A stretch of 64,000 bases of DNA from positions 62,001 through 126,000 of the forward strand of contig NZ_JAMBOY010000006.1 in NCBI RefSeq assembly GCF_023715885.1. The letters are read 5' to 3'. Each line of letters begins with the position of its first letter. The first letter of the stretch is position 1. Positions 11,054 to 22,590 of this stretch are shown piece after piece. The notes under the pieces were generated by a model. That model ran no database searches and was not told the origin of the DNA. It saw only the letters and a list, made by a program, of their open reading frames with translations. This stretch comes from Microbacterium hydrocarbonoxydans. Its GTDB lineage: Bacteria; Actinomycetota; Actinomycetes; Actinomycetales; Microbacteriaceae. Both the position numbers and the translations under genes were made by a program.

Positions 11054-13941
11054 CAGCTGGCCTTCCGCGCAGAGCGCCCCTCATCCAGGATCTCGGCGAG
11101 GAACTGTCCGGTGTGGCTCTCGGCGACGCGAGCGATCTGCTCGGGGGTGCCGGTCGCGAGGATCTCGCCACCGCCCGAACCGCCCTCCGGTCCGAGGTCG
11201 ATCACCCAGTCGGCGGACTTGATCACGTCGAGGTTGTGCTCGATCACGATCACGGTGTTGCCTTTGTCGACCAATCCATTCAGCACCTCGAGCAGCTTGC
11301 GCACGTCTTCGAAGTGCAGACCCGTGGTCGGCTCGTCGAGCACGTAGATGCTGCGTCCGTTGCTGCGGCGCTGGAGCTCGGTGGCGAGCTTCACGCGCTG
11401 CGCCTCACCGCCGGAGAGCGTCGTCGCCGACTGACCGAGCCGAACGTACCCGAGGCCGACGTCGACGAGCGTCTTCATGTAGCGGTGGATCGCCTGGATG
11501 GGCTCGAAGAACTCCGCGGCCTCCGCGATCGGCATCTCGAGGACCTCGGCGATGTTCTTGCCCTTGTAGTGCACCGCCAGCGTGTCGCGGTTGTACCGCT
11601 TGCCGTGGCAGACCTCGCAGTCGACATACACGTCGGGCAGGAAGTTCATCTCGATCTTGATGGTGCCGTCGCCGGAGCACGCCTCGCAGCGGCCGCCCTT
11701 GACGTTGAAGCTGAAACGGCCGGGCTGGTATCCCCGCACCTTCGCCTCGGGCGTCTCACTGAACAGCGACCGGATCCGGTCGAACACCCCCGTGTAGGTG
11801 GCGGGGTTCGACCGTGGGGTGCGGCCGATCGGCGCCTGGTCGACGTGCACGACCTTGTCGAGGTTGTCGAGTCCGGAGACCCGCGTGTGCTTGCCCGGAA
11901 CCGTCCTCGCCCCGTTGAGTCGCGAGGCGAGCACCTGGTAGAGGATGTCGTTCACGAGCGACGACTTGCCCGAGCCGCTCACGCCGGTGACGGCGGTGAG
12001 CACTCCGAGCGGGAAGTCCACGCTCACGTTCTTGAGGTTGTTCTCGCGCGCCCCGACGACGCTGACCTTGCGCTTCTTGTCGATCTTGCGGCGCTTCGTC
12101 GGCGTCGGGATCTCGCGGGCGCCGGACAGGTACTCGCCCGTCATCGAGTCCGACTCGTTCAGCAACGCCGAGTACGGGCCGGAGTGCACGACCTCGCCGC
12201 CGTTTACACCGGCACCGGGGCCGATGTCGACGACCCAGTCGGCGGCCTCGATCGTCTCTTCGTCGTGCTCGACGACGATGAGCGTGTTCCCGAGGTCGCG
12301 GAGCTTGAGGAGTGTGTTGATGAGCCGGCGGTTGTCGCGCTGATGGAGGCCGATCGACGGCTCGTCGAGCACGTACAGGACACCGGTGAGGCCGGAGCCG
12401 ATCTGCGTGGCGAGCCGGATGCGCTGCGCCTCACCGCCCGAGAGCGACCCTGCCGAACGGCTGAGGTTCAGGTACGACAGACCCACCTGCAAGAGGAAGT
12501 CGAGACGCAGACGGATCTCGCGCAGCACCTGCGCGGCGATCTTGGCCTCGCGGTCGGTGAGCGTGAGGGTCTCCATGAAGGCGCGGGCGTCGGCGAGGCT
12601 CAGGTGCGAGACCTCGGCGATCGAGTGCCCGTGCACCTGCACCGCGAGCACTTCGGGCTTGAGACGGTCGCCGTTGCAGACAGGACACGGGACCTCGCGG
12701 AGGTACTCCCCCCAGCGGGCGCGCTGCGTGTCGGACTCGGCCTGGGCGTACTGCCGCTCGATGTAGGGCACGACGCCCTCGAATCCGGAGGCGTATCGCA
12801 TCTCGCGGCCGTAGCGGTTCTTCCACTTGACGGTCACCTTGTAGTTGTCGCCGCGGAGGATCGCATCCTGCACGTCGACCCTGAGGTCCTGCCAGGGCGT
12901 GTCGAGCGAGAAGTTGAGGTCGGCGGCGAGCCCCTCGAGCAGGCGTTCGTAGTACTGGAACAGTCCCTTGCCCTGGGTGGTCCAAGGGATGATCGCGCCC
13001 TCGCGGATCGAGAGCTCCTCGTCGCCGAGCATGAGGTCGACGTCCACCGACATGCGCGTACCGAGACCCGAGCAGGCCGGGCAGGCGCCGAACGGGGCGT
13101 TGAACGAGAACGTGCGGGGCTCGATCTCGGTGAGGCTGAGCGGGTGCCCGTTGGGGCACGCGAGCTTCTCGGAGAACGACTGCCACGCGGCGTCGCCCTC
13201 CTCGTCGACGTAGTTGACCTGCACGACGCCGCCGGCAAGACCGAGGGCGGTCTCGACCGAGTCGGTCACGCGGCCCAGGATGTCGTCGGAGGCCACGAGG
13301 CGGTCGACCACCACCGCGATGTCGTGCTTGTAGCTCTTCTTCAGCGTCGGCGGTTCCGCCAGCTGAATGAGGTCGCCGTCGACGATCGCTCGCGAGTAGC
13401 CCTTGGCGCCGAGCTCGCGGAACAGGTCGACGAACTCGCCCTTCTTCTGCGACACGATCGGCGCGACGATCTGATAGCGCGTGCGCTCGGGAAGCGTCAT
13501 GAGCTGATCGGCGATCTGCTGCACGGTCTGACGCTGGATTCGCTCGCCGCACTCGGGACAGTGCGGGACGCCGATGCGCGCCCACAGCAGTCGCATGTAG
13601 TCGTAGATCTCGGTGATCGTGCCGACGGTCGATCGCGGGTTGCGGTTCGTCGACTTCTGGTCGATCGACACCGCTGGGCTGAGGCCCTCGATGAAATCGA
13701 CGTCAGGACGGTCGACCTGACCGAGGAACTGGCGCGCGTAGGCACTCAGCGATTCGACGTAGCGCCGCTGTCCTTCGGCGAAGATCGTGTCGAACGCGAG
13801 GCTCGACTTTCCCGACCCGGACAGGCCGGTGAACACGACGAGCGAATCACGCGGGATGTCGATGTCGACGTTCTTCAGATTGTGGACGCGAGCACCGCGA
13901 ACACTGAGTTTTCCTGGGGATGCGACGGGGACGATTGGCAC
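11053..13941 (-). CDS. uvrA: Excinuclease ABC subunit A
   Basis: Damage-sensing ATPase of nucleotide excision repair. The 962-residue protein has two ABC ATPase modules: Walker [13 protein letters not shown] near residue 40 and [13 protein letters not shown] near 660, each with an LSGGEAQR signature. It also has zinc clusters ([22 protein letters not shown]). It starts nine bases after the membrane gene at 13951. No palindrome of the LexA type was found upstream. Confidence 0.98.
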   Translation of the reverse strand: MPIVPVASPGKLSVRGARVHNLKNVDIDIPRDSLVVFTGLSGSGKSSLAFDTIFAEGQRRYVESLSAYARQFLGQVDRPDVDFIEGLSPAVSIDQKSTNRNPRSTVGTITEIYDYMRLLWARIGVPHCPECGERIQRQTVQQIADQLMTLPERTRYQIVAPIVSQKKGEFVDLFRELGAKGYSRAIVDGDLIQLAEPPTLKKSYKHDIAVVVDRLVASDDILGRVTDSVETALGLAGGVVQVNYVDEEGDAAWQSFSEKLACPNGHPLSLTEIEPRTFSFNAPFGACPACSGLGTRMSVDVDLMLGDEELSIREGAIIPWTTQGKGLFQYYERLLEGLAADLNFSLDTPWQDLRVDVQDAILRGDNYKVTVKWKNRYGREMRYASGFEGVVPYIERQYAQAESDTQRARWGEYLREVPCPVCNGDRLKPEVLAVQVHGHSIAEVSHLSLADARAFMETLTLTDREAKIAAQVLREIRLRLDFLLQVGLSYLNLSRSAGSLSGGEAQRIRLATQIGSGLTGVLYVLDEPSIGLHQRDNRRLINTLLKLRDLGNTLIVVEHDEETIEAADWVVDIGPGAGVNGGEVVHSGPYSALLNESDSMTGEYLSGAREIPTPTKRRKIDKKRKVSVVGARENNLKNVSVDFPLGVLTAVTGVSGSGKSSLVNDILYQVLASRLNGARTVPGKHTRVSGLDNLDKVVHVDQAPIGRTPRSNPATYTGVFDRIRSLFSETPEAKVRGYQPGRFSFNVKGGRCEACSGDGTIKIEMNFLPDVYVDCEVCHGKRYNRDTLAVHYKGKNIAEVLEMPIAEAAEFFEPIQAIHRYMKTLVDVGLGYVRLGQSATTLSGGEAQRVKLATELQRRSNGRSIYVLDEPTTGLHFEDVRKLLEVLNGLVDKGNTVIVIEHNLDVIKSADWVIDLGPEGGSGGGEILATGTPEQIARVAESHTGQFLAEILDEGRSARKAS

Positions 13942-13950
13942 CGGTCAAGT

Positions 13951-14532
13951 CTACGAGGGGCCACGGACATTGGCTCCGCCGAGGGGGCCTGCGGGGCTGG
14001 GAAGCGACCGAGACTCGGCGTCCGCCCTCCTCAGAGCCGCCAGCGCCACAGCCAGTCCGACGGCGAGCGAACCGGCGGCCGCGGGGGCGAGCCAGCTCGC
14101 GGTCGCCCACCCCGATGCGCCGACGAGCAGCGGCACTCCAAACGCGGTGGGCTGGGCGATCAGCTGCACGACCGCGAACCGCAGGGCGCTCGGGCCGAGC
14201 ACGAGAAGCGCGACCCGCGAGCGGGCCGGGATCACCAGCGCGAGCGACGCGACGACGTGGATCGCGTGCACGAGCAGCACCGCGAGGGCCGTGCGCGTGG
14301 CCGACGGCTCGGTCACCAGCAGCCCGAACGGGAGGCAGGCCGCCGCCGCCCAGGCCGCGAGCGACGCCGGGACGAAGACCGCCGCGACCGCCATGACGAT
14401 CGCGATCCCCTGCCAGAGCGCGTACGGCATCAGCAGCAGCACCCCTGCGGCGACGAGGGCGACGACGAGGAGCCGGAGCGCGATGCCGGGCACCGCCGCC
14501 GGAACGCGGAGCGTATGCGAGCGCGCGGTCAT
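13951..14532 (-). CDS. Small polytopic membrane protein of the MoxR/DUF58 cluster
   Basis: A 193-residue protein I do not recognise. About five or six hydrophobic helices rich in Ala, Val and Leu cover residues 15-170 (for example [21 protein letters not shown] and [20 protein letters not shown]), with a short polar C-terminal tail. Its ATG overlaps the DUF58 stop in ATGA, so it is the last coupled member of the five-gene cluster. uvrA follows directly. No catalytic motif was seen; a role in the same membrane process as DUF58/MoxR is inferred from position only. Confidence 0.7.
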   Translation of the reverse strand: MTARSHTLRVPAAVPGIALRLLVVALVAAGVLLLMPYALWQGIAIVMAVAAVFVPASLAAWAAAACLPFGLLVTEPSATRTALAVLLVHAIHVVASLALVIPARSRVALLVLGPSALRFAVVQLIAQPTAFGVPLLVGASGWATASWLAPAAAGSLAVGLAVALAALRRADAESRSLPSPAGPLGGANVRGPS

Positions 14533-15842
14533 CGCCGACCCGCCCTCTCCCGTCGTTGCCTCATCGCCGCGAGACGCATTCCCACCTCGCGGTCGGACGA
14601 CGACCAGGGCACGACCTCGATGCCCGCGTGCTGCAGGTCGGCCAGCACCTCTGTGCGCTCGGCCAGCAGGGTCCGCATCGCCACGCGCTGCTCGACGGTG
14701 AGACGCGCGGTGTCGAGCTCGGGAAGCACGTCCACCGCCACCACTGCATGCCCGGCGGCTCGCCAGCGTGTCGCCTGCACGGCGGCGATCCCGTCGGAGA
14801 ACGTGGAGAGCACGAAGACGATCGACCCGTTCGGCACGACCGGCGTCCGTCGCAGGTGGGCATCCTCTCCGCCGACCCCGGTCGCCGCCACGACACCGCG
14901 CAGGCGCGCGAGGTGACGGGAGCCACCGCCCGAGCGCAGGCTCCGGCCGCCGGGGGCGAGCGCGTGGAACGCGACCCGATCACCCGACCCGATCGCGGCT
15001 GCGGCGATCGAGAGCGCCGCCTCGCGCCCGAGGTCGAGCGAGGTCACGCCGGAGCGATCAGGGTCGGATCGCCCCCAGCTCGCCACCACCGCGCCGAGGT
15101 CGTCTGCCGTGTCGAGGGCGATCACGACCGAGGAATCGCTGAGCGAGTCGTACCGGCGGACCAGCAGATCGCCCCGCCTCCGCGCCGCGCGGGCCGTGGC
15201 GCGCCAGTCGATGCGCCGCAGTTGATCCCCCGGCGCGAACGGATGGATGTCGCGGAAGTCGCCGCCGTCGCCCGGACGCGACCCCTCATGCGTGCCATGG
15301 ATCCCCCGAAGACGCCGACCGGTCGGCACGACCCCCGGCTCACGGATCTCCGGCGGCGTCCGCCAGCCGAGCGCGACACGCTCGCTCACATCCGACAGCC
15401 ACGCGCCGTCCATCGTCACTGCGCGAGCCGTGACAGCGAGGAGCTCGACCGGGCCCGAATGCCGCAGCACGGCCGTCGATCGGGCGACCGCGCTCCCCCG
15501 ACGGACCTCGGCGAGCGCGGAACGACGTCCGTCCTGATCGATCGCGAGCTGCATCCAGTCGGCCTCGGTGTCGACGTCGATCGAGCCCCGTGCAGCCGCC
15601 GTCGCCCCGCGCTTCCGCGATGCCGCGCGCAGGGCGATGAGCGCCGTGCCGTCGCTCGGCCGGCGAAGCAGCATCCAGGCCGCCCCGAGGGCGAGCGGGA
15701 GGCCGGTCGCGATCACATCGGGGCGCGAGAGCGCAAGACCGACCGCCGCCAGCAGAACGGCCCCCGCCACGGCGATCGCGAGCACGGGACCTCGTCGCCA
15801 CCGCAGCGGCATCCGCAGGCTCGAGCGGGCGTCGTCGCTCAT
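14529..15842 (-). CDS. DUF58 domain-containing membrane protein
   Basis: A 437-residue protein. Two hydrophobic helices near residues 16-55 are followed by a cytoplasmic region with the DUF58 hallmark ([26 protein letters not shown]). A VWA-like segment ([14 protein letters not shown]) follows. Members are found next to MoxR AAA+ ATPases and are thought to be their partners in assembling or modifying cell-surface components; the exact function is unknown. The ATG at 15842 overlaps the moxR stop in ATGA. The longer upstream frame only reads through moxR in another frame. Confidence 0.9.
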   Translation of the reverse strand: MSDDARSSLRMPLRWRRGPVLAIAVAGAVLLAAVGLALSRPDVIATGLPLALGAAWMLLRRPSDGTALIALRAASRKRGATAAARGSIDVDTEADWMQLAIDQDGRRSALAEVRRGSAVARSTAVLRHSGPVELLAVTARAVTMDGAWLSDVSERVALGWRTPPEIREPGVVPTGRRLRGIHGTHEGSRPGDGGDFRDIHPFAPGDQLRRIDWRATARAARRRGDLLVRRYDSLSDSSVVIALDTADDLGAVVASWGRSDPDRSGVTSLDLGREAALSIAAAAIGSGDRVAFHALAPGGRSLRSGGGSRHLARLRGVVAATGVGGEDAHLRRTPVVPNGSIVFVLSTFSDGIAAVQATRWRAAGHAVVAVDVLPELDTARLTVEQRVAMRTLLAERTEVLADLQHAGIEVVPWSSSDREVGMRLAAMRQRRERAGRR

Positions 15843-16807
15843 CGGGCGGCGGCGATGGTCGGGGGCACCGGCGTCTGGGCGACGGCCGTCTCGACCACTG
15901 CCGCAGGGTCGGCCCCCTGAGCCCATGCCTGCGGCGTCAGAGTGAGCCGGTGCGCGAGCACGGGCACCGCGATGCGCTTGATGTCGTCCGGTCGGACGTA
16001 TCCGCGCCCGTCGAGCGCGGCGAGAGCACGGCCGAGCAGGACCAGCGCCTGCGATCCGCGCGGCGAGGCGCCGACCGCGACGTTGGCCGCTCGCCTGGTC
16101 GCGCGCGTCAGCTCGACGCAGTACGCGACGACATCCGGGTCGACGTGAATGCGCTCGACGGCAGCCTGGATGCCGCGCAGACGCGCCGCGTCGATCACCG
16201 GGGCGACGCGGGCGTCGGCGGTCTGTCGACGCATCCGCTCGATCACGATGCGCGACTCGTCCTCGGCCGCGGGGTACCCGACCGAGAGCCTCACCATGAA
16301 TCGGTCGAGCTGCGCCTCGGGGAGCGCGTATGTGCCCTCGTACTCGATCGGGTTCGAGGTCGCGATGACGTGGAACGGCGAGGGAAGTGCGAAGCGGTTC
16401 CCCTCCACGGTCACCTGCGCCTCGGCCATCGCCTCGAGCATGGCCGACTGCGTCTTCGGCGTCGTCCGGTTGATCTCGTCGGCGAGCAGCAGGCCCGTGA
16501 ACAGCGGGCCCGGGCGGAACTCGAACTCACCCGTCGCAGGCACGTACACGTACGACCCCGTGACGTCCCCGGGGAGCATGTCGGGCGTGCACTGCAGACG
16601 CCGCAACTCGAGCCCGAGCGCCGAGGCGAGGCTGCGCGCCGCCAGCGTCTTGCCGAGGCCGGGGACGTCTTCGAACAGCACATGCCCGCCGGCGAGGATC
16701 GTGGCCAGTGCGATGGTCAGGGGTTCGTCCATCCCCACGACGGCGGTGCGGACGCCGTCGAGGATGCGCTGCCCGGCCTCGGCGATGGTGGCGGTGTCGT
16801 CTGTCAT
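15839..16807 (-). CDS. MoxR-family AAA+ ATPase
   Basis: A 322-residue AAA+ chaperone-like ATPase. Walker A is DVPGLGKT near residue 50, Walker B is LLADEINRTTPKTQ, and the sensor strand is VIATSNPIEYEGTYALPEAQLDRF. The C-terminal lid domain ends SPRGSQALVLLGRALA. The ATG at 16807 overlaps the preceding gene in ATGA, and the stop overlaps DUF58 in ATGA. MoxR proteins remodel or activate partner proteins, often ones with VWA domains; the substrate here is unknown. Confidence 0.95.
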   Translation of the reverse strand: MTDDTATIAEAGQRILDGVRTAVVGMDEPLTIALATILAGGHVLFEDVPGLGKTLAARSLASALGLELRRLQCTPDMLPGDVTGSYVYVPATGEFEFRPGPLFTGLLLADEINRTTPKTQSAMLEAMAEAQVTVEGNRFALPSPFHVIATSNPIEYEGTYALPEAQLDRFMVRLSVGYPAAEDESRIVIERMRRQTADARVAPVIDAARLRGIQAAVERIHVDPDVVAYCVELTRATRRAANVAVGASPRGSQALVLLGRALAALDGRGYVRPDDIKRIAVPVLAHRLTLTPQAWAQGADPAAVVETAVAQTPVPPTIAAAR

Positions 16808-17286
16808 CGGTTCGTCTCCTGAGGTCGAGTAGGTAGGTGATCCAGCGCGTCGAGCACGCGTTCGATGTCGGTGCGCCGCACTTCGCGACGCAGGAGGAGA
16901 GTGCGCACGTCCTCGCCGACCAGCAGGTCGATGCCGTCGTGATGGTCGGGATCGTCGGGGTCGAGACCCCACCGGGCGAGGCGTCGGCGGAGGACTCGGT
17001 CGATCCGTCTCACGACGGCATGGCCGGCGATCCCCGTCCGGGAGTTGATCGACCAGGCGAGGCGCGCGACCTCCGAGCCGCGCACGGGCTGCGACGGCGG
17101 CGGGGGCGGCCATGAGGCGCTCTCGTCCGTGAACGCCTGCCGCGTCACCGTGATCAGGACCACGACGATCAGCGCCCAGGAGAGCGCGAAGTCGAAGGGC
17201 ACTCCGAACATCGACAGCAGCAGCGGCACCGACACCACGAGCAGGGCTGCGAGCCCGATGACGACAGCCCGCTTCCTCACCGCCAC
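16804..17286 (-). CDS. Conserved membrane protein of the MoxR cluster
   Basis: A 160-residue protein with two N-terminal hydrophobic helices (about 8-26 and 31-48) and a cytoplasmic part rich in Arg and Asp with no recognised motif. A proline run (WPPPPPSQP) separates the halves. Its start overlaps the previous gene by ten bases and its stop overlaps moxR by four, so it is a coupled operon member. Function not recognised. Confidence 0.75.
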   Translation of the reverse strand: MAVRKRAVVIGLAALLVVSVPLLLSMFGVPFDFALSWALIVVVLITVTRQAFTDESASWPPPPPSQPVRGSEVARLAWSINSRTGIAGHAVVRRIDRVLRRRLARWGLDPDDPDHHDGIDLLVGEDVRTLLLRREVRRTDIERVLDALDHLPTRPQETNR

Positions 17287-18029
17287 CCCTCCTCGATCGC
17301 CCGCAGGCAGCGGATCGCGGTACGCCGGTCCGCTTCGTCCGCCACGCGACCCCCGAAACGGACGTCCTCGAAGAGGCGCAGCAGCGTCGCGACCTCGCCC
17401 GACGTCGATGGACGATGCGCGAGGATCCGCACCGTGAACTCGGCGGCCGTCTCGCTGCGTGCTCGCACGACTCCCGCGTCGGCCGCGGTCTCTTCGAGCC
17501 CCTGCCAGGCCGCGGTGATGCTGTCGCCCGGCTCGGCTCCGTCACCGATCGCGTCGAGAGCCTGCGCCACGCCGCGGCGCACGACCTCCGCCTCGGGCTC
17601 CGACGACGGCGCCTCGGTCTCCGCAGCCCCCACGGCGACCACAGCGGCGACGCGGCGTGCGAGGGGCCGATCACGCCACAGGCCGCGCAAGGTGCGGACC
17701 AGAAGACGGATGCCGAAGAACAGCATCATCAGGATCGCGGCACCGATGATCACCGCCACCACGATCGCGATGGCCGTGAGAACCGGCGAATCCTCCTGCG
17801 GCGGGATCTCGGGAAGCGGTCCCTGCGTCATCTCGGGCTGCGGCTCGGGTGTGACGGTGACGGCGGGGCCCGACTCCTGCCCAGGCGCGAAGACCGGATA
17901 CCCCTGCAGCGCGGAGGCGAACATCAGCAGGGCGAAGAAGCCGGCGATCGAGACGAGTCCGAGCAGGACACCGCCGAGCGGACGGCGCTGTCGCGTGGCC
18001 TCAGCCTCTTCTCGGACGGCGCGCAACAT
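17277..18029 (-). CDS. DUF4129-type membrane protein, first gene of the MoxR cluster
   Basis: A 250-residue protein with a transmembrane helix at about 23-45, a Pro/Glu-rich external loop (VTVTPEPQPEMTQGPLPEIP) and a second helix at about 82-110. A cytoplasmic tail resembles the C-terminal DUF4129 domain (ARSETAAEFTVRILAHRPST and a following LLRLFEDVRFGG). Such domains occur with transglutaminase-like proteins in MoxR/DUF58 loci, but no transglutaminase is present here. The start is preceded by a TAGGGT -10 box exactly six bases away, suggesting a leaderless mRNA for the cluster. Confidence 0.75.
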   Translation of the reverse strand: MLRAVREEAEATRQRRPLGGVLLGLVSIAGFFALLMFASALQGYPVFAPGQESGPAVTVTPEPQPEMTQGPLPEIPPQEDSPVLTAIAIVVAVIIGAAILMMLFFGIRLLVRTLRGLWRDRPLARRVAAVVAVGAAETEAPSSEPEAEVVRRGVAQALDAIGDGAEPGDSITAAWQGLEETAADAGVVRARSETAAEFTVRILAHRPSTSGEVATLLRLFEDVRFGGRVADEADRRTAIRCLRAIEEGWR

Positions 18030-18035
18030 GCCTCC

Positions 18036-18041
18036 ACCCTA
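18036..18041 (-). promoter_or_regulatory. -10 element of the MoxR cluster (probable leaderless start)
   Basis: TAGGGT on the minus strand is followed by six bases and then the ATG at 18029. The only SD-like bases (GGAGG) sit one base from the ATG, too close for normal use. Confidence 0.55.
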
Positions 18042-18091
18042 GAGTGGGGGCACCGGTGGGGCGGGATGCCGAGAGGAATGTCCGGTGCGGG

Positions 18092-18532
18092 TCAGGCGTC
18101 GACCCGGCGCCCGGCGAACGGCGCGAGACCGTCGCGCAGATCGGCGATCCCCGCGGCATCCATCCCGACGGCCTCCATCACCTGGCGCGGCACATCGAGG
18201 GCGCGCTCGCGGAGCGCCCTCCCCGCGTCGGTCAGCGTGATGTCGAGGCGACGCTCGTCCTCCGCACTTCGGAGGCGCGCGATGAGACCGTCGGCCTCGA
18301 GACGCTTGACGAGCGGCGATGCGCTCGCGGGCTCGAGCGCAAGGTCCGACGCGAGGTCGTTCAGCGACCGCGGAGCGCGCTCCCACAGTGCGAGCATCAC
18401 GAGGTACTGCGGGTGAGTGAGACCGAGCGGTTCGAGGATCGGCCGGTAGATCGCGACGACGTTGCGGGCCGCCGTGACGAGGGCGAAGCAGAGTTGGTTC
18501 TCGAGTCGCAGGAGGTCGTCGGAGGTCGCCAT
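18092..18532 (-). CDS. MarR-family regulator, OhrR-like
   Basis: A 146-residue winged-helix repressor. It matches OhrR proteins, which sense organic hydroperoxides through one N-terminal cysteine: LENQLCFALVTAAR places Cys15 in the right context, followed by YRPILEPLGLTHPQYLVMLALWE. The wing carries the conserved SAEDERRLDITLT. The usual tyrosine four residues after the cysteine is Val here. No ohr peroxidase gene is in the window. The ATG at 18532 has a TATAGT -10 box six bases upstream and no SD. The divergent partner is the small gene at 18577, with a palindrome between them. Confidence 0.88.
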   Translation of the reverse strand: MATSDDLLRLENQLCFALVTAARNVVAIYRPILEPLGLTHPQYLVMLALWERAPRSLNDLASDLALEPASASPLVKRLEADGLIARLRSAEDERRLDITLTDAGRALRERALDVPRQVMEAVGMDAAGIADLRDGLAPFAGRRVDA

Positions 18533-18538
18533 GCCGCC

Positions 18539-18544
18539 ACTATA
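18539..18544 (-). promoter_or_regulatory. -10 element of the OhrR-like gene
   Basis: TATAGT on the minus strand lies exactly six bases before the ATG at 18532, with no Shine-Dalgarno sequence. A leaderless transcript is predicted. Confidence 0.6.
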
Positions 18545-18558
18545 CAAGACCACGAATA

Positions 18559-18572
18559 GTTAGTACACTAAC
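18559..18572. promoter_or_regulatory. Perfect palindrome, probable MarR/OhrR operator
   Basis: GTTAGT-AC-ACTAAC is a 6-bp perfect inverted repeat in the 44-bp gap between the divergent regulator and the small gene at 18577. It covers the predicted -10 of the plus-strand gene (TACACT at 18564-18569) and the region upstream of the marR -10. That is where an autoregulatory MarR dimer would act. Confidence 0.65.
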
Positions 18573-18576
18573 GAAC

Positions 18577-18816
18577 ATGACGAACCCCGAGCGTGCTCCC
18601 CTCCGCGACCGCATCCGCGCCGCCGGCGGCCTCTACTCGTGGGTCAACTCGAACCTGATCCGCTTCGCCGGGCCGGCCTCGGTCGGCCCATACGAGAAGA
18701 CTCCACCGCCGAGCGCGGCCGAGCGCGCCGAACGTGCCTGCCCGCTGTGCGGTGCCCCGATGAGCACTCACGTCATCGATCGATCCGGACCGAAGACCCT
18801 CGTGCACTGCCCCTGA
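18577..18816 (+). CDS. Small Cys/His-rich protein divergent from the MarR regulator
   Basis: A 79-residue protein of unknown function. The N-terminal half is basic and aromatic (LYSWVNSNLIRFAGPASVGPYE). The C-terminal part has C55-P-L-C58, H65, H77 and C78, which could bind zinc as a single knuckle. The ATG is four bases after the palindrome and has no SD; TACACT seven bases upstream suggests a leaderless message. The shared control region makes it the likely target of the neighbouring regulator. Confidence 0.75.
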   Translation: MTNPERAPLRDRIRAAGGLYSWVNSNLIRFAGPASVGPYEKTPPPSAAERAERACPLCGAPMSTHVIDRSGPKTLVHCP

Positions 18817-18874
18817 ACAGAACACTCGCCGTTCGGCCGCGGCCTCGGCCTCGGCATTCAGGGGCGCGCGCCAG

Positions 18875-19207
18875 TCACTCCTGTCGGTCGGCGTCCCCCC
18901 GCGCGACGTCCAGCCAGAACGCGAGCGCCTCGTCGTCGGCGGTCGCCTCGGGTGCCACGTCGAGCCAACCTGTCCCCATCGTGCGCGGTCCCATCACCGC
19001 GGTCGTCACACCGGGTCGCGCGACCAGCGCCGCGCCGGTCTCTTCGCGCACGCGGACTAGCAGCACTCCCGCCGAGCGCGCACCGACGAGGATATGGCCG
19101 TCGATGAGAAACGCACGGGTCCCGAACATCCGCTTCTCCTCGACGTCGCCGCCCAGCGTCAGCAGCGCCCGCACCCGGTCGGCGAGCTCTTCTCCGGCCG
19201 CATCCAT
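18875..19207 (-). CDS. TfoX N-terminal domain protein
   Basis: A 110-residue protein with the fold signature of the TfoX N-terminal domain (EEKRMFGTRAFLIDGHILVGARSAGVLLVRV), followed by an acidic tail. Stand-alone versions are common; their role is not known, and the name derives from a competence regulator of gamma-proteobacteria. It has GAAGGG upstream of the ATG. It lies 17 bp after uvrB in the same direction. Confidence 0.8.
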   Translation of the reverse strand: MDAAGEELADRVRALLTLGGDVEEKRMFGTRAFLIDGHILVGARSAGVLLVRVREETGAALVARPGVTTAVMGPRTMGTGWLDVAPEATADDEALAFWLDVARGDADRQE

Positions 19208-19224
19208 CGTCAGACGCCCTTCGC

Positions 19225-21297
<2,073 letters not shown>

Positions 21298-21303
21298 ACC
21301 TCC

Positions 21304-21309
21304 AGCGTA
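21304..21309 (-). promoter_or_regulatory. -10 element of uvrB
   Basis: TACGCT on the minus strand lies six bases before the uvrB ATG. No LexA-type palindrome is visible in the 63-bp gap. Confidence 0.55.
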
Positions 21310-21360
21310 GGCCGGGCCACCGACATCGGGGTCGTAAAGGCCCAGGGAGGGCCGTTCCGG

Positions 21361-22590
21361 TCAGCGGTTCTCCTCGAAGGGCCGGGCGCCGGTCGTCCCG
21401 CTCAACGCGGTGGCCGCCAGAGCCACGGCGACCGCGCAGAGGGCGACCACGGCGATGACGAACCACGTCCAGTCCGCCGAGCCGAACACGATGCCGAGGG
21501 CCCAGCCGAACAGGCTCGACCCCGCGTAGTAGCCGAAGTAGTAGAGCGAGGAGGCCTGCGCGCGGGTCGTCGGGCCTGCCGCGACAGGCGCCCAACCCGA
21601 CGCGACGGCATGCGCGGCGAAGAACCCGGCGGTGAACAGCAGGAGCCCGATCAGGACGACCCAGGCCATTCCCGCCAGCATGGTCAGAGCACCGGCCGCC
21701 ATCAGCGCCGTCGCGCAGAGCAGCACCGGATAGCGCCCGATCCGCGAGGCCAGCGCGCCCGCCCACGGCGACGAGAGGGTACCGGCGAGGTAGGCGAGGA
21801 ACAGCAGTGTCACGAGCCACGCCGGCAGCGCGAACGGCGGAGCAGCGAGGTGGAAGCCGAGGTAGTTGTAGACCGCCACGAAGGCGCCCATGAGCAGGAA
21901 GCCCTGGGCGTAGAGCGCGAGCTGGGCCCCTGATCGCAGCGGCGTCACCAATCGAACCAGGACTCCTGTGACATCCCCTCCCGCCCGGAGCCGACCGGGC
22001 ACGAACCCCTGCGCCCTCGGCGTGAGCCAGAGGAACAGGACGGCGGCGATGACGCAGACGGCGGCGACGGTCCACAGCCCCGCCCGCCAGCCCGCCGGCT
22101 CGCCGACGATCCCCGACAGCACTCGTCCGACCAGTCCGCCCACGGTCGTGCCTGCGATGTAGCTGCCGGCGGCGGCCGCCGCACTGCGCGCCGTGACCTC
22201 CTCACTCAGGAACGCCAGAGCGACCGCGGGAATGGCTCCCAGCGCGATGCCCTCCAGCAGCCGCAGCAGAAGCAGCATCTCGAGAGCGGAACTCAGCGGG
22301 GCGAGCAGTCCGAACACCGTCGCGGCGATCACGCCGACCGCCATGGCCTGCACCCGGCCGACGCGGTCGGCGACGAGCGACCAGGGGACCACCGCAGCAG
22401 CGAGCCCCAGTGTCGCCGCCGAGACCGTGAGCGCCGCGGTCGCCGGCGACACCTCGAGGTCGGCCGCGAGCTGCGGCAGCACGGCCTGCGGAGAGTACAG
22501 CTGGGCGAAGGTCGCGATCCCCGCGAAGAACAACCCGACGATCAGCCGGCGGTACGAGGACGACCCCGGCGCGTGACCGGTGAAGCTCAC
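21361..22590 (-). CDS. MFS transporter
   Basis: A 409-residue major facilitator with twelve predicted helices. The loop 2-3 motif is present as LVADRVGRVQAM near residue 73, and its repeat LASRIGRYPVLL near 265. The N-terminal sequence (FFAGIATFAQLYSPQAVLPQL) resembles the YnfM/drug-efflux group, but the substrate cannot be predicted. The ATG overlaps the coaE stop in ATGA, so it is co-translated with coaE. Confidence 0.88.
   Translation of the reverse strand: MSFTGHAPGSSSYRRLIVGLFFAGIATFAQLYSPQAVLPQLAADLEVSPATAALTVSAATLGLAAAVVPWSLVADRVGRVQAMAVGVIAATVFGLLAPLSSALEMLLLLRLLEGIALGAIPAVALAFLSEEVTARSAAAAAGSYIAGTTVGGLVGRVLSGIVGEPAGWRAGLWTVAAVCVIAAVLFLWLTPRAQGFVPGRLRAGGDVTGVLVRLVTPLRSGAQLALYAQGFLLMGAFVAVYNYLGFHLAAPPFALPAWLVTLLFLAYLAGTLSSPWAGALASRIGRYPVLLCATALMAAGALTMLAGMAWVVLIGLLLFTAGFFAAHAVASGWAPVAAGPTTRAQASSLYYFGYYAGSSLFGWALGIVFGSADWTWFVIAVVALCAVAVALAATALSGTTGARPFEENR

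Noticed and set aside
11113..14916. A plus-strand open frame of over 1200 codons opposite uvrA
   Set aside because: It is the mirror of a strongly coding high-GC gene, with Arg/His/Glu/Asp/Val-rich composition and no recognisable motif. uvrA on the other strand is unambiguous.
21298..21360. LexA/SOS box at uvrB (also searched at uvrA and dnaE)
   Set aside because: No GAAC-N4-GTTC-type palindrome was found in the upstream gaps, so DNA-damage control is not supported from sequence.
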